From positions 7,494,822 to 7,558,821 of the forward strand of contig NC_135570.1 in assembly GCF_964340395.1 (NCBI RefSeq): DNA of 64,000 nt, given 5' to 3'. Source of the stretch: Glandiceps talaboti (Eukaryota > Hemichordata > Enteropneusta > Spengelidae). The translations under genes were made by a program, and so were the position numbers. The notes beneath the pieces are model-generated. The model was not told the origin of the DNA, made no database searches, and saw nothing but the letters and a program-made list of their open reading frames with translations. Shown one piece after another: positions 11,985 to 25,125 of this stretch; position 1 is the stretch's first letter, and each line of letters begins with the position of its first letter.

Positions 11985-12270
11985 AAAGTTACAAACTACA
12001 TGTAATGGTTCTCTTGTTCATTTACACTGTGATTTTGGACAAATTTCCAATCTAGTCCAACCAATCAAAATAACAAGTTTATATTATTACCAAGGTTACA
12101 CATTGATGTGTTCTTGTTAGTTCACATTGTAGAATTCAGACAAATTTCAGACGGTTTACTTGGTCAAAGTGATCAAAATAACAAGTTTGTTTTGTTGCCA
12201 TAGTTACAAACTCATGTGCCCTAGTTCATTAATTGTGATTTTAAGGATAATTTCCGATGAACCTAGTTTA
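11985..12270. repeat. Tandem repeat of about 105-120 bp, three diverged units
   Basis: Each unit has TGTTCATTTACACTGTGATT-type sequence, ACAAATTTCC/AATTTC, AATCAAAATAACAAGTTT and GTTACA. It lies in intron 1. Confidence 0.65.
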
Positions 12271-12970
12271 AACTCGGGCTACAAAACTGTTTTATTGATA
12301 TATAAATTTGTTCATTTATAACCATGTCTGTTGCAAACAGCCTGACCTACTAGGGAACGCCACTCTAGGAAATAGACATTTTTAGAAACGTATGAGTTCT
12401 GGAGATCGAGTCACTTTATGATTTTACATTACCTACAATTACTAGTACAAAGGTGTGTTTAGTTATACATTCAGAATGCAAACGTGAAAGACAGTGGAAT
12501 GTGCACAGGAGCATTGGTATCTTCTGTCCAGTAGACAACACACACATGACTTTGTTTTCTAAACATGTTGGTATTTTTGCCATTTTTCTTGCAAATTTAC
12601 CCAAACGAAAAACCGAACAATTAGTTTACAGTTATGCTTTCGAGCTTTGATATAAATAACACAACATTTAATAGAAGAAAAATGACAACACATATTTACA
12701 GATATGTGTAGACCACCATTTTGACATAGCATCACCTGATAGAGAACATGTGGGTTGCTTCAAATCATGACACTATGATGCTACACGTATAAAACACACG
12801 TACATATACATGTGCATCTAAACCTCTCTAATATGCTGTCATTCGATACTGGTAAGTTTTCCCAACAATATTAATCTCATAAAAAGGAATGTATATATAT
12901 ATCCTAGTGACACACCAAATATATTTCATCACTATGGTAACATAGATGGATGAAAACAAAAATAGCATGA

Positions 12971-13050
12971 GTCCTTATTTGCATAATCATATTCTCCTGA
13001 CTGTTGATTGGTCCTTATTTGCATAATCATATTTTTCAGAGTGTTGACAC
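12971..13050. repeat. 40-bp direct duplication (TCCTTATTTGCATAATCATA)
   Basis: GTCCTTATTTGCATAATCAT at 12971 recurs at 13011. Each includes ATTTGCAT. Confidence 0.8.
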
Positions 13051-13609
13051 GAATAATGGACAACTTTGAACCTTTTTTTTGGTATCAATGTGATAAAAAT
13101 ACTTCTGACTCATAATTCTGAAAAATACTCTAGAGTTTCACATCTACTACATTTCTGCAGTGCATTATTAGTCTAAACAGTTCAAAATATCAACAAAAAT
13201 TGAAAACATGTTATACTGCTCTGAAAAATGTAAATAAATTTCAAAATTGTTGTCATTCATGAACTACGTGTCAAGAGCTGTCCATAATCTCTTCTCAAAT
13301 AAGTCCCCCTCGCAATTGATGTGAAAATTCAGCAGTTTAACCCCAAAGTAGGAAAATTCTATGTGAGTTCACCATATATCCTACCAAAGTTCCCCACAAA
13401 ACTACATGTTTGCATGGTCAGATTATAGAAATCTGTTCAAGGTTACCACTCCCATCCTCAACCCCATCCTCAACTCCAACCTCGGCAAAAATGCCAAACC
13501 TTCAGAAATATACAGCATTTGACTCACATACTCTATGAATTTGAACAACATCCAAAAATGAGACAAACTTACGAAACGGAAGATAAGAAATATAATTACA
13601 TATTATTTC

Positions 13610-13910
13610 CACAATATTTTTTCTTTGTTCTGACAAGGAAAATAAGAGTGACCTAAGGGGCCTTATCACTACGAGTCGCTTTTTTTCTCTCTCTCGAATT
13701 TTTCACAAATTACGCTTGTAGAGGTATAACTTTATTATTTCTCAATATTTTTTCTCATATTTCAAACACTGCAGAACCAGGACGTTAAAGTAATAGGCAC
13801 AGATTATCATGGTATAGAATGACCAGGGTATACAATCCATATTTTCTGTTCAAAGACAATAACTTGACTTGTGCACGGTATAATATGTACGATTTATAGT
13901 GTGTTCAAGA
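13610..13910. repeat. Interspersed repeat, family 11, copy
   Basis: Contains GAGTGACCTAAGGGGCCTTA and, 180 bp on, TTTTCTGTTC ... ACTTGTGCACGGTATAATAT, in the same order as 7264-7560. It has no coding potential. Confidence 0.55.
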
Positions 13911-14794
13911 ATCTGTCATCAAATTTAATATTATGTATATAGTCAAAATTCAATTTTTAATATTGTTAATTTTTAAGTCACACATACAAAATGTCATGAC
14001 ATTTGATGTCTTCTTATAGTATTCACAAAAGACATAACCACAAAACTGTCATTGTGAGACTGGCGTTCTCTATAGTATTATCCTGTTGTCATGGAAATGT
14101 TATTCACTGTAACAACAGTGAAATTAAATTGCTACTTTATGATCGACTTCATCTCTCATCATTATTGAAGTGGAAAAGTATCGTTATTTTCCGTTTGTGC
14201 TTGAAATTGGTAATTTTACGCTTATGATAGCTGACAATGAAATTATGCATTCTGTTAATGTGTACTACATGATAGTACAGCGATATCTCCTTTTTTCTAC
14301 GGTTTGATTGGTAACAAAGCAATAAATTGGCTTATTCACAAATTTTCACTGATATTCAAAAAATTTACAGTCTAGGTGTCAAGTAAGTTCGCTTATATCT
14401 CATTTTTTTATACCTCAAACGATAAAAAAGAATATATAGTCACTGAATAAATAATGTCATAGTGTGGGCAATAATTCCAGAAAGAACTGCATAAACAATT
14501 CTAATGAAGAAATATTACATAGAGAGATAAATATTATCAACAAAACTCATCATGGAATATTTATACTGTACTGGAGATTGTCAGGTATATAAATTATTTG
14601 TAACCTTTGTACTCACAAGCATTACTGTGCTTGCTAAAAAATGTATCTTTCTAGAAACCATACAATTTCAAATGACATCGTACACCGTTTTTTTATCTTA
14701 ATCTTGAGAAATTATATACATATCTAGTTTTAATGTCAATTCAAATATTAGAAGCATCAACTGATGATCACGCAATGTCATACAAGCTCAATCT

Positions 14795-14973
14795 GGGTCT
14801 GGCTTCAATGCGATTGATGAACTTTATTTTCGCACTTAAACCCAATTTTGAAAACTTTCATACTTTCAATGATAACAGTTTCTGTATTTACTACTGAGAT
14901 GTTGATAAATTTATTAAAATTTACTTCTAATGTGATATATAGTGCTGGGTTTCTGGGAGTATTTTAAAGTCCT
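14795..14973. repeat. Interspersed repeat pair, family 5, copy 1
   Basis: Matches 50230-50412 almost end to end: TTTACTACTGAGATGTTGAT, AAAATTTACTTCTAATGTGA, GTGCTGGGTT. No terminal inverted repeats are obvious. It sits immediately next to a family 2 copy. Confidence 0.7.
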
Positions 14974-15212
14974 GGTTTGTAACTCAATAAATTGTAGAAG
15001 ATTAATAAATATGTAAAATCTGTGTTATTGTACAGACAAGAAACTTTTTACACATATTTTTTTTTAGCTTTTTTGCAATGTATTGAGCTACAAACCCAGA
15101 CTTTGCATATGTTGTGGCACATTATTTTTAAAGTCGGACGCGATGATAAAATTGTTTTGTAAATTAAAAATCCAAAATAAATACCTAATCCCCATCCATA
15201 TGACCACTTTAA
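14974..15212. mobile_element. Inverted-repeat element, family 2, partial copy
   Basis: Carries GTTTGTAACTCAATAAATTG, TTGCAATGTATTGAGCTAC, AAATTAAAAATCCAAAATAA and the right end CCCATCCATATGACCACTTT. It abuts a separate repeat (14795-14973) directly on its left. Confidence 0.75.
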
Positions 15213-17408
15213 TACATAGTTGAAGTACATGTACGTCACTGTCAATTAGTCTCTCAAAGGGTATTATTTTTTTGTCTCTATATAATGCTGCAAATAGAAT
15301 CAGTCAACTGAAATCCTTTTCAATATCAAATCTCAACAATTTCCACAGGAATGATAGGGATATGTGTGATAGATGGGTACTAATACACCTGGATATTCTG
15401 ACTATTTTCACATTGGATTTTCATTTATTTAAGGAAAATGATTGAAATTCTAAAAACTGAAATGTCATATTTGATGGTTGAGATGAATTGTCCATAAATG
15501 ATAAGTATGCAATTATAATTTCCAAATTTCATCTTTTCTGACATCATCATTTAAACGTATTACCATGGTAATTCGATTACACTCATTGACATTGAGTTGA
15601 TTGATCTAAATCACAGATTTAATAAGAAGTGAGGTGCTACTGATGAAGCTGTGTGAGAAATAATTGTGTCAAGGGAAAGCAACAGATTTAATGAGATTGG
15701 GAGATAATGAGCAACGAGCTGTCAACGAATATTGACAATTACCATATAATCTATATCTTGGATGGACGTGACTGTTGCTTCAGACCATGCACTCTGTCAA
15801 CAATCAATTTTCTGGTTTCGCAGCTGCACTGTGATACAACGCTGATGTTGTTACATGATCTATGCTTGTTTTGTCTTTATTGCGTTTGAAATAACACTTT
15901 CATAATGAAATGATGGAAAGACATGCTGACCTCTTTAATTGTGAGTGATAAAACAGAGACTATACGACATCAATGACAGAGAGGGATTTTATGTATAAAA
16001 CTAAGGGTATGGTCAGGTGACAACCATCCCCCTCAATAGTATGTGCAAATCCCCTATGCAGCATAATGACATTGATGGGGAGACAAGTAATGGAACTTGG
16101 AACTGGCAACAGGTGTAGTCACAAGACAGCAAACATTCTTAGAGTATGATAACAGTATGACAGTTGCTATAAATATTAACTTTTAACCTCTGCAACCATG
16201 ATGAGATCATGTTTTCATAACAGAAATTGAAAATGTCAAACTATATTGTATTAATGAATTAATAGATTAATTAATAAATTATTTTTGACACAATTATGCA
16301 CATTCACATGCAATTATATATGCAAATATATTCACTTCATCTGTCACATGATACTCACACATTCAAATAGTAAAAGCAAAGGTGGATATTTTTCCAGTCG
16401 ACTAATTTAATTACCAAGTGTCATCAAATTCACATGACGTTCCGTTCTCTAACAGCAAAATGTGCTAGATGATGAATACCGCTATATGCATGTAATTAGG
16501 ATAATCATAATCAACAAGATACAAATATAGTGTTGTGCTTTGTTGTATATTGTGCAAATTTTACAATATTCTTTCAGGTAGGACTGTCTTGCCTTGTTGC
16601 CGTGGCAATGGGATGAGGCAATTACCAGGATGTGTGCGGAAATTACTGTCGGAATAGAGATGAGTTTTCAGTGTAAGTGTCTCAAGACGACGTATTAGAG
16701 AAGCATAATTGTCTACGAGTTGTGGAAGATACTCTACGATAATAAAACCCCGTACTTATTCTCATTATCTCTGTATGTCTTGCGTGTTCACTCTATCCTA
16801 TTACAGGTCTTAAAGCCAATGCAAATCCCCTTTTTCATCAAACTTGATACATTTAATGGAACACCTGTATAAATATACCTGTATGAATGTACTATAATGC
16901 TGTAAGTTTAGTCTGCAGACACCAGCATGCACCTTATCAGGTTATACCACTTTACAATGCAGAAGTCTGATCAGGGTTGAATGACAGTCAAATAATCTTC
17001 ACTCAAAAAGATATATTGGTTGTTTTATCTAGACCTAATATTCAATGCTTTTGGAAGGTATGCATGGTAATCCATGAATAAAAAGTATTTTCAAGGGGAT
17101 TTCAGCAAAAACAATGAAAATAAATTGCAAATAAAAATTTAGTATTTCACAGTATATCTTGCAGTCCACTGCATCTTAGAAGCAAAATATTTAATGTAAA
17201 ACAGCTTTGACTATCTCATATAATCTATTTTAGTGGCCTGACCTTGCCAGATTGTGTACATACACATATAATTCATTTTCATTGTTAATTTTCTCATATT
17301 ATCTTTCTTGAAATAGTAAATTAATTATTGAATTACTTGAGATGTATATCATGTTACTCAGGAGTAGAATACAGAAACACATCATTGTAAAATCGGCATA
17401 GCCTTCAG

Positions 17409-17704
17409 GTTTACTGAGATAGCCGCCCACTAAATCTATTGTTCTTCGATGTGGTACATTACACAAGTGGGTGAAACTGATAGCGTATCCTCTTTTGTGT
17501 GATTGTAATCATCCCGTGATCAACATAGCATAAACATTGGAAGTCCCAAAACAACACCGCAAGTTTATGGAACTCTAAATAAACTAGTTTTCAGTGACGC
17601 CTCCCAACTGAGATTATAAGTAAACCAACGGCTATTCAATAGCTTATCACTGTTGTATCAACATGTTGCAACAATAGTTATAGTTTGTGTCTATCTTAGA
17701 AAAC
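17409..17704. mobile_element. MITE-like element, family 1, copy 2
   Basis: Same family and orientation as 3793-4086, with ends GTTTACTGAGATAG and CTATCTTAGAAAAC. It lies in intron 1 of the kinase gene. The left flank GCCTTCAG is shared by both copies, so the true element may begin 8 bp further out. Confidence 0.75.
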
Positions 17705-17966
17705 AGCTCATGACTATCAGGATAATATTAGTGCCTTTACACAGACACATTACTCTGTCTTGTACGAATGACAGAGACAGAAATGTTATATTATTGTCTT
17801 GGAAGAGACTACACTTATTTATACATGTAAAGAAATGAAAACAATGGTATTAATTTCACACTGTAATATATATATTTTGTCCTAATCCTGGTTTTATATA
17901 AATTTGATATTGATTTCTTCATAATTGCAATTATATCAAATTTCAAATGAGGAAACAAAAATTTGA

Positions 17967-18257
17967 TTAAAGTGGTCATATAGATGAAGATTGGGTATTT
18001 ATTTCGGATTTTTAATTTATAAAACAATTTTATCATGGCTTCCTAAATAAACATGTAACATGTTTATTATTGTACGTACAATATCAAACATTTTACACAC
18101 TTTTTTTTAGCTTTTTTTGCAATGTATTGAGTTACAAACACAAACTTGGTCAATGTTGTTTTACATTAATTTTGCAAGTAGGACATCATGATAAAATTGT
18201 TTTATAAATTAAAAATCCAAAATAAATACCCAATCTTCATCTATACAGCCACTGTAA
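17967..18257. mobile_element. Inverted-repeat element, family 2, full-length copy
   Basis: Both terminal arms of about 75 bp are present: TTAAAGTGGTCATATAGATG, ATTGGGTATTTATTTCGGAT and TAAAACAATTTTATCATGG on the left, with the same sequence inverted on the right, ending CAGCCACTGTAA. This copy defines the family as a foldback/MITE of about 290 bp. Confidence 0.8.
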
Positions 18258-18309
18258 ACAATTCTACATCAAAGAATACTTTCAAATTATGTAAACCTGC
18301 ACTAGCTGT

Positions 18310-18635
18310 AACTTAGAACATTATTATGTCGATGACGCAACAATTTTTTCACTGAAATTTGCTAAAATACAATAATTTGACACTACGTACATGTTAATTA
18401 GAGGTCAGTTGTATCTATAAGTGGTATATTAACATGTTGAAATTGTGATCACATTTGGGTGCTGATTTTTGGGTACGGACCCAAAATTCAATTTGATTGG
18501 ATTTCCTTCACCATACTGTGTGTACAGCTACACAAGTACAGGTTATTCAATATTGTTCAGAGACTGAGTGTATGATATTATGAGGAAAAAAAAGTTTCAA
18601 AAAATGTTCCAGTTGCAACTAGAGCAAATTTTCAC
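18310..18635. repeat. Interspersed repeat, family 12, copy 1
   Basis: Shared with 57365-57885 and in part with 42538-42710: TTAGAGGTCAGTTGTATCTA, GGTGCTGATTTTTGGGTACG, AAAATGTTCCAGTTGCAAC. It is non-coding. Confidence 0.6.
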
Positions 18636-19624
18636 TATTTGGCTTTTTCTTTCGCATTTGCGTCAGTGATGAATGGATAGTGCGAGTCAAAATGTTTGTT
18701 TTCTTCTATGAATTAGAAGTAAACAGAACAGTTTTAATATGAATATATCAGGTTATTATTACCTTGCAAAAATAGAAATGTTAGGTATGTGCAAAGAATG
18801 TCATATTGGATATGATATCAATCTACATGAAATGAGTTCACGGCAGATTGTACATATCGTTAATAATCCTTCACAGAGAAAATCAGCAGAGACCTATAAT
18901 TCCATATATCCATATTAAACGAAGTAGGCGGCTGACTGAACAAATCATTAAAAGTTCAAAATCTATCTATAAATGTTATCCACGTGGTCATATTCTCATT
19001 CCCTCTATTGATGCCTAGTGAAGTGAATTGCATATATGCAGTATGAAAAAATTTCATTTATTTTTGCCTTTCGGGCTAAAATCTGAAAACAAACCACAGG
19101 AACATGTCCAACACAAAGAGTTGTCTCTACCTTTATATAAGCATGTAACTAGTCTTGTTTTGCATAATTGCTGACACTGCCTGACAGCCGCCAATCAACC
19201 TGTGGCTATTGAAATTTTCACAATACCGCTGATTACAGTATCATTGTACTAAAAAAACTTTAGAATTTGATATTCTATTTTGATATAAACTGATGATAAT
19301 AAACGGGCAAATTATGCGAACAAAAACCCCTTAAATTTTCAAACTGTGCTTACTGACTGTAGACATTATCAAACTCTCTGTAATTATCCTTAAAATGTTA
19401 AACACATTCATCAGGTTGGTAAAACAGCAGTGAAGCCAGCAAACGGACAGTTTGACAGAGCCTGTCGATCTGAACAGGCGAAACGTTCATTGTAAATAAT
19501 AAGAACTGTAGCTATAGTGGTCAAAGAACGTATTTCAAAAAATATGTGTTACTATTGTAATTATGGTCCAAATTCATCGTTTTTATCTCTCTTTGTGTTA
19601 TAGTACACACAATAACATTGACTA

Positions 19625-19790
19625 ACTTGTGTATGAAAACAAGTATAATTCTGCATTTGAAACTTCATATATGTGTTCAAAAACAAGTCTTCTGTGTATG
19701 AAACTAGTGTAAAAAACCTATTTTACTCTTTGTTTGAATCTATGTGTACAAAAACAAGTATTCTACATTTGAAACTATTATATGTATCAA
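19625..19790. repeat. Degenerate repeat of TGTGTA.AAAACAAGTAT
   Basis: About five copies of GTGTATGAAAACAAGTATAA-like and CATTTGAAACT-like units in intron 1. Weak. Confidence 0.5.
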
Positions 19791-21582
19791 GATCAAAATT
19801 TTAAAGAATATAAAATCACCATGATCTCTCACAAAAATGAGGCGTGAGCCAAAATTCAACAAATTCTGAAAAAAAAAAACCATGATAAAAAAAATATGAT
19901 TATTTATGATGTTTACTTTCTTCTCTTACCCAAGGCCCTGCAGTTATAAAAATTGATTATCACATGGCAATTAACTGTGTTGGGTCTTAGGGGATTTGTT
20001 TTGATAGACAATTACCTGTCAGTAATAGATGATGAATACCAAGGTCTGGACAAATACATCATTTCAGGTCATTAAACACAATATTTTGTACTGCATGAAA
20101 TTACAACTTTGGCAAAAAGTCAAATTGTAAGACTCTACAAGAAAATTCTTTCGGAGAAATATTGTTAATAGCTTTTGGGAGTGAAATCAATAATCAATGT
20201 AGGATAAAAGAATCAATTCTTTTAGTTTGGTCATATTTTACGACATCGTCACTTAATTATTTAGCACTTTCATAGATTTCAATCCAAACATCATAATTAA
20301 TGCAGTGGTGATACAAATCATTCTCAAGCATAAACTCATCTAAAATTCCCATTAGATTTCAAAAATACAGTTTTCACAAACCCGTTATTTATTTCTCTTC
20401 AATCTCACGTTTAAAATGAATTACTGTTGTATTGATACAAATGTCCTATCACAACGATTTGAAAGAATTGGAATGCTAAGGCTCCTTATGTTACTCATAG
20501 ATATTCAAAGTAACAAGACCCCTTATGTCACCCAATATCTACTTATACCAGTACAAGTTAGAAAACATTGCGTTGATATGGGATGTAACATTTATCTGAC
20601 CCATTCATTTCGAGAATCATGAAATTAAAAGAATGGGTGAAAATTAGAATGATAAAGTATTAGTAATAAGATTTTATATTTCTCATTTTCTACGTGAAAA
20701 AATATTGCACAAATACGCAATTGAGATTGTCCATAGGGGAAGAAAGATTATAAGTATATGGATGTACCACACTAAATACTTAATCTGTAAGTTGCCAGTA
20801 TGATCCCAACACTGTTTTTGAACAGCTCAAGCATTTGGGCAAAGCTTGAACCATCCTTCATCTTTATAAATGGGGACCTATGACATGTTAAATCTATGCT
20901 TCTCACACAAGCTGCATAGATTGTTACAGTACATTACCCATGGAGTAAACAAAAAGTTAAAGACGTGTGCATAGATTAAAATACCATGAGTACTGTAGTC
21001 TATGTTTGTCAGTGCTGTATTTACTTTAGTAAATATGCAAAAAAGCTTTTTTTCATGGAAATAAGTCCCACTAACATACATTAGGAGTTGTCATATTTCT
21101 ATATTCAGATCTTGTGAAGACTATCACCAACATTTGCAATGAGTACAATGGACAGACTAGATAAGTAATGTACAAGTAGTATCTCCTTTCTCCTCTCAAT
21201 GTCCGTCAAATTACAAGTGCACCTGACACGTCCTAAATTGCTGTTTGGCCAAATTTTGTTCTGCCAAATAAATGCGTTAACAGTAGGTATGACACACTTT
21301 GAACTTGACTAGCAGAGGTTTAAATATACTCACATAAAATATAGTACACACACTATATTTTTATCATTTAATTGTTTGATTTATAAATTTCATTATACCA
21401 CGCCAAGTTGGGGAAAAAAATGGAATATATACTCTTTCTGCGTCACAACAACATGTGTCTATGTCATGACAATGCATGTCTACGTCACTGGTTCTGCTGT
21501 GTTAGAAATATGAGTCAAAATGTTCAAAACTGCTAATACTTTCCCCGATTTTCTTTGATATTACTGCCGCTGATATAATTAT

Positions 21583-21730
21583 GTTATTCTCCAATATTTT
21601 CCTTCATTCAGCTGGAAAATACTCATGACCTAAGGGTTGTTACTACTCACCTATCAACTCATAGTGACAAGGCCCCTTAGGTTACTCGTATTTGCCTTGA
21701 CTAAATGAAGAAAAATATTGGGGAATAACA
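21583..21730. mobile_element. Foldback element, family 11 (CCTAAGGGGCC core)
   Basis: The left arm TGTTATTCTCCAATATTTTC through ATGACCTAAGGG pairs with the right arm CCCCTTAGGTTACTCGTATT through ATATTGGGGAATAACA, giving a 148-bp foldback. Its arm matches the start of the repeats at 7264-7560 and 13610-13910. Confidence 0.65.
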
Positions 21731-23535
21731 TCCAATTATTGAAGTATTTTAGACAGTACTGTAACCAACGAGCACACCCTGTGATTGTATATATCCAACA
21801 TGCCTGTAAATTAACTGTGAATAATACTGGAGTTAGAATCATCCAAATATAAGATTGTAACTCCACAGCATACAAACCAGCTGGTAAAAGACTTTTGTTA
21901 ATTCCAACGTTAATACAATACCCTGATATCTAACACGTCACAGCTGTACCATAAACGTGATGATAGAACTTGATTGTATGCATCAAAGACATGATTGCGT
22001 GTCGTATGAATGAAATGTCGATATCTTCAACACTGAGGCAGCATTGTGTGTTATTCGATCATTGTCATGGCAACAGAGATATGTATTTTAATATTTGGTT
22101 TCTATGAATGATACATGAATTATTGACATCAACTAAATCGAGACTAATTTCTAACACAATATTAACTTATATTTTAGCAATATCATTATTAATAATCTGA
22201 TAATATAGGAAGGTATTAAAGTACACAGGTAAATCTTACATGCATTCCCAGGACTATAAAATACTAATTTTCATTTTGAAATTTTACTTTCGTTATTTTC
22301 ACTTGGGTGTGTTTATATTACACTACAATTATTTCAAAAATATATTTTCATTACACATGTGCGCACCTGGAAATTCCCTAAATAAACCAATCAATTTTTC
22401 TTTTCAGTGAAAATTAAATTCCTTAGTATTCCACAGCATTTTACAGGGTTCCTAAACAGAAATATGGTACCAAAAAGTGTCACGGCATGGATGGAACTGG
22501 AAATGTAAGTTCTAGCACTGGTTTCCAATTTTTGCTACTGGTGTTTTTAGCTATCGGTGTTCACAAACCTTTAGCAAAAATACTGCAAATACACAAGCTT
22601 ATTCTTTCCACTCCAAACAATGATATGATTGATAGAATGTATGCTGCAACATATTTTCATTTATTTTTAGTTTCAAAGATTCAATATAAGAAATGCAAGT
22701 ACCTTTCATTACTGAGTGTGTCTGACAGCTCAATAGTAGTTCTAAGTATCTGGTAAAAATGCTTGTACAGTTGACCCTCGCTACATCGCAACCCTTACAC
22801 ACATGTACATTGGGGATCAGCCATTTCTCTTCATGTGAAAGTATTAATTATGATTTTGTCATTAAAAGATTACTAAAGCTGAAGGATGGTAAAACACTTT
22901 TGAAGTACAGTAGAAACCTGCCAAGCATGGCGACCTAGACGCACTAGGACGGTGTGTTTGCATTGTGCTTTCTTTCTATACAGTCCGGGAGAATACTAGG
23001 ATCTCATTCCCATTGTACTAAAGTCACATATTACAAAGAAATATAAAGAGATTCGATTTCAGTATACATGTCAGAAATGTAAAATGACACCAGCAGTTTA
23101 GTTGAAATATAGTATGTGTCTATTAGTATTACGTGTGCATATAAAAAGTCTTGGAATACTTCTCAATTCTTATCCCCATAATAGAGTCAGATGATGAAAC
23201 AAAATCTGGTTGAAATGAAATAACAACTATTTGCCACCAACAATCTGCCTACAAACATTAGTTTTCACTTTAATATGTTTCGCTTTTTAGTATTTAGCTT
23301 TTCTTACCTATCAAAAATCTCCAGAGAGGATTGAAAAACTCATTGACTTTTGTAATAGTACGTCTAACCAACACCCTCACAGACTTCCGTATATTCCTAT
23401 GCATTCTACTCACATGTTACATTTTGCCCAGCAGAGACCAGCCTATCTGAGTTGATATACTAACTGACTCAATAGACTTTCTGGTGAATGACTTTGTCGG
23501 ATCAAATAGCCAAGTCTCTTAGCCATGTTACCTTT

Positions 23536-23873
23536 ATTAGTCTAGATTTTATCCATGGCTTTGAATCTCAAGAACTCTTTTCACTCTGTCTAGCTCAATG
23601 AAAAATCATCAACTAAAAAGTTGTTTATGCAAATAAGTAAACCCCTAATCATTAGAATAATATAAACATTTGTATAAACAACATTCTGATGACAAATATA
23701 CCATATTTGGACATTATGTAAATGACCCCAATAAACACTCAATTTTATGATTGGGCAGAATTCTGTGGTTGACTAACAAAGACACAATGACTGAATTTGA
23801 AATTTCATCTCAGGACCTCATTGAGCTAGACATGAAAAGAGATTCACAGGCACAGATAGCCTCTAGACTAAGT
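23536..23873. mobile_element. Foldback element, family 10
   Basis: Arms of about 60 bp: ATTAGTCTAGATTTTATCCA through GTCTAGCTCAATGA, and TCATTGAGCTAGACATGAAA through AGCCTCTAGACTAAG in inverse, about 340 bp overall. The AGCCTCTAGACT end motif recurs near 48830 and 50650, suggesting more diverged relatives. Confidence 0.6.
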
Positions 23874-24756
23874 AGTAAGGAGAGAATACAACATTTGGTC
23901 CTGCGATTCAATTCTTGTGATTTGTAAGTTTAAGAATCCAATTATCAGGTTATCCAAAGATACAAAAATGTACAATACCCTACTGTCATAATTATATAAT
24001 AATCATTAAAAAAAAAAAAACTTTTTCATTCAGCATGACAACACTTGTAACAATCACACCTTAACTTCAATAAAATGATGATGATTCTGTAAATATATTG
24101 AAACCCAAAACCAAAATTCATCAGCAAAAAATTTGAATGATAATATTGATGAGTGATCCCCTCAGATTGGATTTGTCATCAATGAAGACAAATTCTAATA
24201 ATTTTGAAGGTTGGAAGAGAAATTGATTGAACCAATATAGATTTTTATCCTCCTCTGATCTGGTTGGTTGACATCCATTATAAGTACTTGACCTTTGACC
24301 TTACATAATCAGTCTTAGCATCGAGAGGGTTTTTATCTTTAGATTTTAACCAGGTAAGTGTTTTGTAAATGCAAGGTGCCTCTCCTTAGCACTTTCCACA
24401 TCCATGACTACTACTCACAGCACTTAAATAATTGTGTATACATAGTTGTTTCTTTGTAACCTAGCAACAGTAATCATTGAAGCTGCTAGATGCTAGAAAG
24501 CTACAACAAGAGTACCTGACGACAATAATTACGATAGCTAAAATCTTGACATGCTAATTTCTAAGCAATATAGAAGATCTAAGCCCCTTAGCAGCATTGT
24601 TACAAATGAACAGCGCTGTTGTTAACTTATATTATACAATGTACGTACAATCAATAAACAATGCACGTCTGGCAAAGATAAGACGTTTTTGGTTTTGCCC
24701 AGGCTTTGCGCTGCCTCGGTAGGCCCAATCCATAATACTTAGCAATTAACACTTAT

Positions 24757-24860
24757 GTCTAGTCATGTGACGTAAATTGTAATCTGTATCTAGGTCTATC
24801 ATGTGACCTAAATCGTAATCAGGACTTTAACGCTAGTCATGTGACCTTAATCGTAATCTG
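24757..24860. repeat. Three-unit tandem repeat with TCATGTGA sites
   Basis: CTAGTCATGTGACGTAAATT, CTATCATGTGACCTAAATCG, CTAGTCATGTGACCTTAATC. Spacing is 36 and 38 bp (TCATGTGA at 24763, 24799 and 24837). It lies in intron 1. Confidence 0.8.
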
Positions 24861-25059
24861 AGCAGGTACAAGTGTTCTGGATAATGGTCCTACTAGCTGA
24901 GGCAGTTCATGAAGTCTACATGAAATGACTTGGCCAGAAACACCTATTACCTTTTATTGTATATGATCAAATGAAACTGCTTACTGTGTGTGTATCTATA
25001 TGTATGAATTTATTTCGTTTTATTTGTGATTTTGGGTTATGATCTTTTCATTTATAGTA

Positions 25060-25125
25060 ACTTTAATAATCCCCAGGATTAATTATGTATACTAAATCAA
25101 ATAAATAAATAAATAAATAAAAATA
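25060..25125 (+). repeat. (AAAT)n tract, possible retroelement tail
   Basis: An AAATAAAT run at about 25086-25125 follows AT-rich sequence that mentions no ORF. It could be a retroelement tail or a simple microsatellite. Confidence 0.4.
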
